Below the pieces are notes generated by a model that was not told the DNA's origin, searched no databases, and saw only the letters and a list, made by a program, of their open reading frames with translations. 64,000 bases of DNA, taken from assembly GCA_022800815.1 (NCBI GenBank), contig JAAWRC010000010.1, forward strand, positions 1 through 64,000. The letters are read 5' to 3'. The position numbers and the translations under genes are program-made. This document shows positions 63,502 through 64,000 of the stretch, one piece after another (positions within the stretch are counted from its first letter, which is position 1; each line of letters begins with the position of its first letter). Source of the DNA: Lachnospiraceae bacterium (lineage in GTDB: Bacteria > Bacillota > Clostridia > Lachnospirales > Lachnospiraceae).

Positions 63502-63692
63502 ATGAAAATAGTAACTGAACGACTTGGAATGGGATTTTTGGATTGCTTTCCTCCGGCATTTTTGAAAGACAGACCGGAAAGTTTATCGGAACGATAGGCG
63601 TAGGGGATTACCACGACCTGCACGAACCGGAGCTATTCTATCATCTGCTGCCGGAACATCGGGGATATGGATTTGCCACAGAAGTGAATTGA
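63502..63692 (+). pseudogene. GNAT acetyltransferase remnant
   Basis: ATG 63502 opens MKIVTERLGMGF, a typical RimJ/RimL-type GNAT start, but the frame stops at 63595. In another frame the segment ~63555-63692 reads GKFIGTIGVGDYHDLHEPEL, then FYHLLPEHRGYGFATEVN and a stop, which is the GNAT core with the acetyl-CoA loop (RGYGFA). The central ~60 residues and the C-terminus are missing and the halves are out of frame, so the gene is dead. The 63327-63501 stretch upstream holds nothing else recognisable. Confidence 0.75.
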
Positions 63693-63710
63693 ATTTGCGG
63701 AGGTGATAGT

Positions 63711-64000
63711 ATGCTTGAGAATATACCATCTCAATCAATTATGACGGAATTGCTGGGACAATCCCTGTATGAGGTTTGGCAGGCGTTATGTTCGGTCATT
63801 GATGAAAAATACGATATGGAACGGTTATGGAACACCGGTGGTAAGAAATGGTCTTACGAGTATAAGTATCGCAGGGGAGGAAAAACCCTTTGCAGCTTAT
63901 ACGCAAAACGTAATTGTGTTGGTTTCATGATTATTTTTGGGAAAGAGGAACGAGCAAAATTTGAGGCTGTAAGGGATACTTTTTCTAATGCCGTTTGCAG
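63711..64000 (+). CDS. DUF3788 family protein (partial, runs off the window)
   Basis: The frame starts at ATG 63711 after GCGGAGGTGATAG and stays open to the last base. MLENIPSQSIMTELLGQSLY, VWQALCSVIDEKYDMERLW, KKWSYEYKYRRGGKTLCSLY and NCVGFMIIFGKEERAKFE are the typical opening of DUF3788 proteins (usually ~140 residues), so about two thirds is present. Function is unknown; family members are short cytoplasmic proteins often found among accessory genes. Confidence 0.75.
   Translation, partial: MLENIPSQSIMTELLGQSLYEVWQALCSVIDEKYDMERLWNTGGKKWSYEYKYRRGGKTLCSLYAKRNCVGFMIIFGKEERAKFEAVRDTFSNAVC

Overview
The window is about 64 kb of a high-GC, low-intergenic-space bacterial chromosome. The gene set points to an anaerobic, spore-forming Firmicute of the Clostridia, most like a gut Lachnospiraceae: a GerA/SpoVAF-type germination protein, electron-bifurcating NfnAB, a Na+-translocating biotin decarboxylase operon, indirect Asn-tRNA synthesis genes, DUF5685/J-domain and DUF6382-FHA proteins, MurT/GatD, strong AGGAGG ribosome sites and several TTG/GTG starts. 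No rRNA, tRNA, CRISPR array or intact mobile element was seen.

Layout. 1-0.7 kb: remnant of a tyrosine recombinase. 0.9-4.7 kb: radical SAM protein, its DUF2344 partner and an RNase E/G. 4.8-6.5 kb: three paralogous small surface proteins. 6.6-12 kb: rpsT, guaB, a lysA-type decarboxylase, HAD phosphatase, AI-2E-family permease. 12-17.3 kb: a five-gene envelope/signalling cluster (three zinc-ribbon membrane proteins, a CpaE/MinD-like ATPase, a DUF6382-FHA protein). 17.5-20.9 kb: nfnAB, a Dabb protein, an AraD-type aldolase/epimerase. 20.9-25.7 kb: an AspRS-GatC fusion, a GatA-like protein lacking the whole amidase catalytic triad, and GatB. 25.7-35.6 kb: germination protein, degenerate sirtuin, gltX, UvrD-like helicase, ArsP_2 transporter, peptidoglycan amidase, LytTR two-component pair. 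35.8-38.1 kb: murT-gatD followed by a duplicated scrap of the amidase gene. 38.1-48.1 kb: asparaginase, NhaC-type antiporter, a degenerate AAA+ regulator, a LysR regulator, malic enzyme, aspartase and two-subunit fumarase. 48.2-57.3 kb: D,D-carboxypeptidase, DUF5685 and J-domain proteins, an O-antigen-ligase-like membrane protein and a 1499-residue surface protein. 57.7-62.7 kb: a Na+-pumping decarboxylase operon carrying both a 12S-type and a 5S-type carboxyltransferase. 62.9-64 kb: DUF2000, a GNAT remnant and a DUF3788 gene cut by the window edge.

How the genes work together. Asparaginase, aspartase, fumarase and malic enzyme form a route from asparagine/aspartate through fumarate and malate to pyruvate, releasing ammonia and CO2. 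The later decarboxylase operon could convert carboxylation energy into a Na+ gradient, and the NhaC-type carrier could use such a gradient. Cell-wall functions (MurT/GatD, carboxypeptidase, amidase) recur. The strongest candidate for something undescribed is the aspS-gatC / pseudo-gatA / gatB operon at 20957-25654: a non-discriminating-type AspRS physically fused to GatC, with a GatA in which the catalytic Lys and both Ser are replaced while GatB keeps its active-site motifs.
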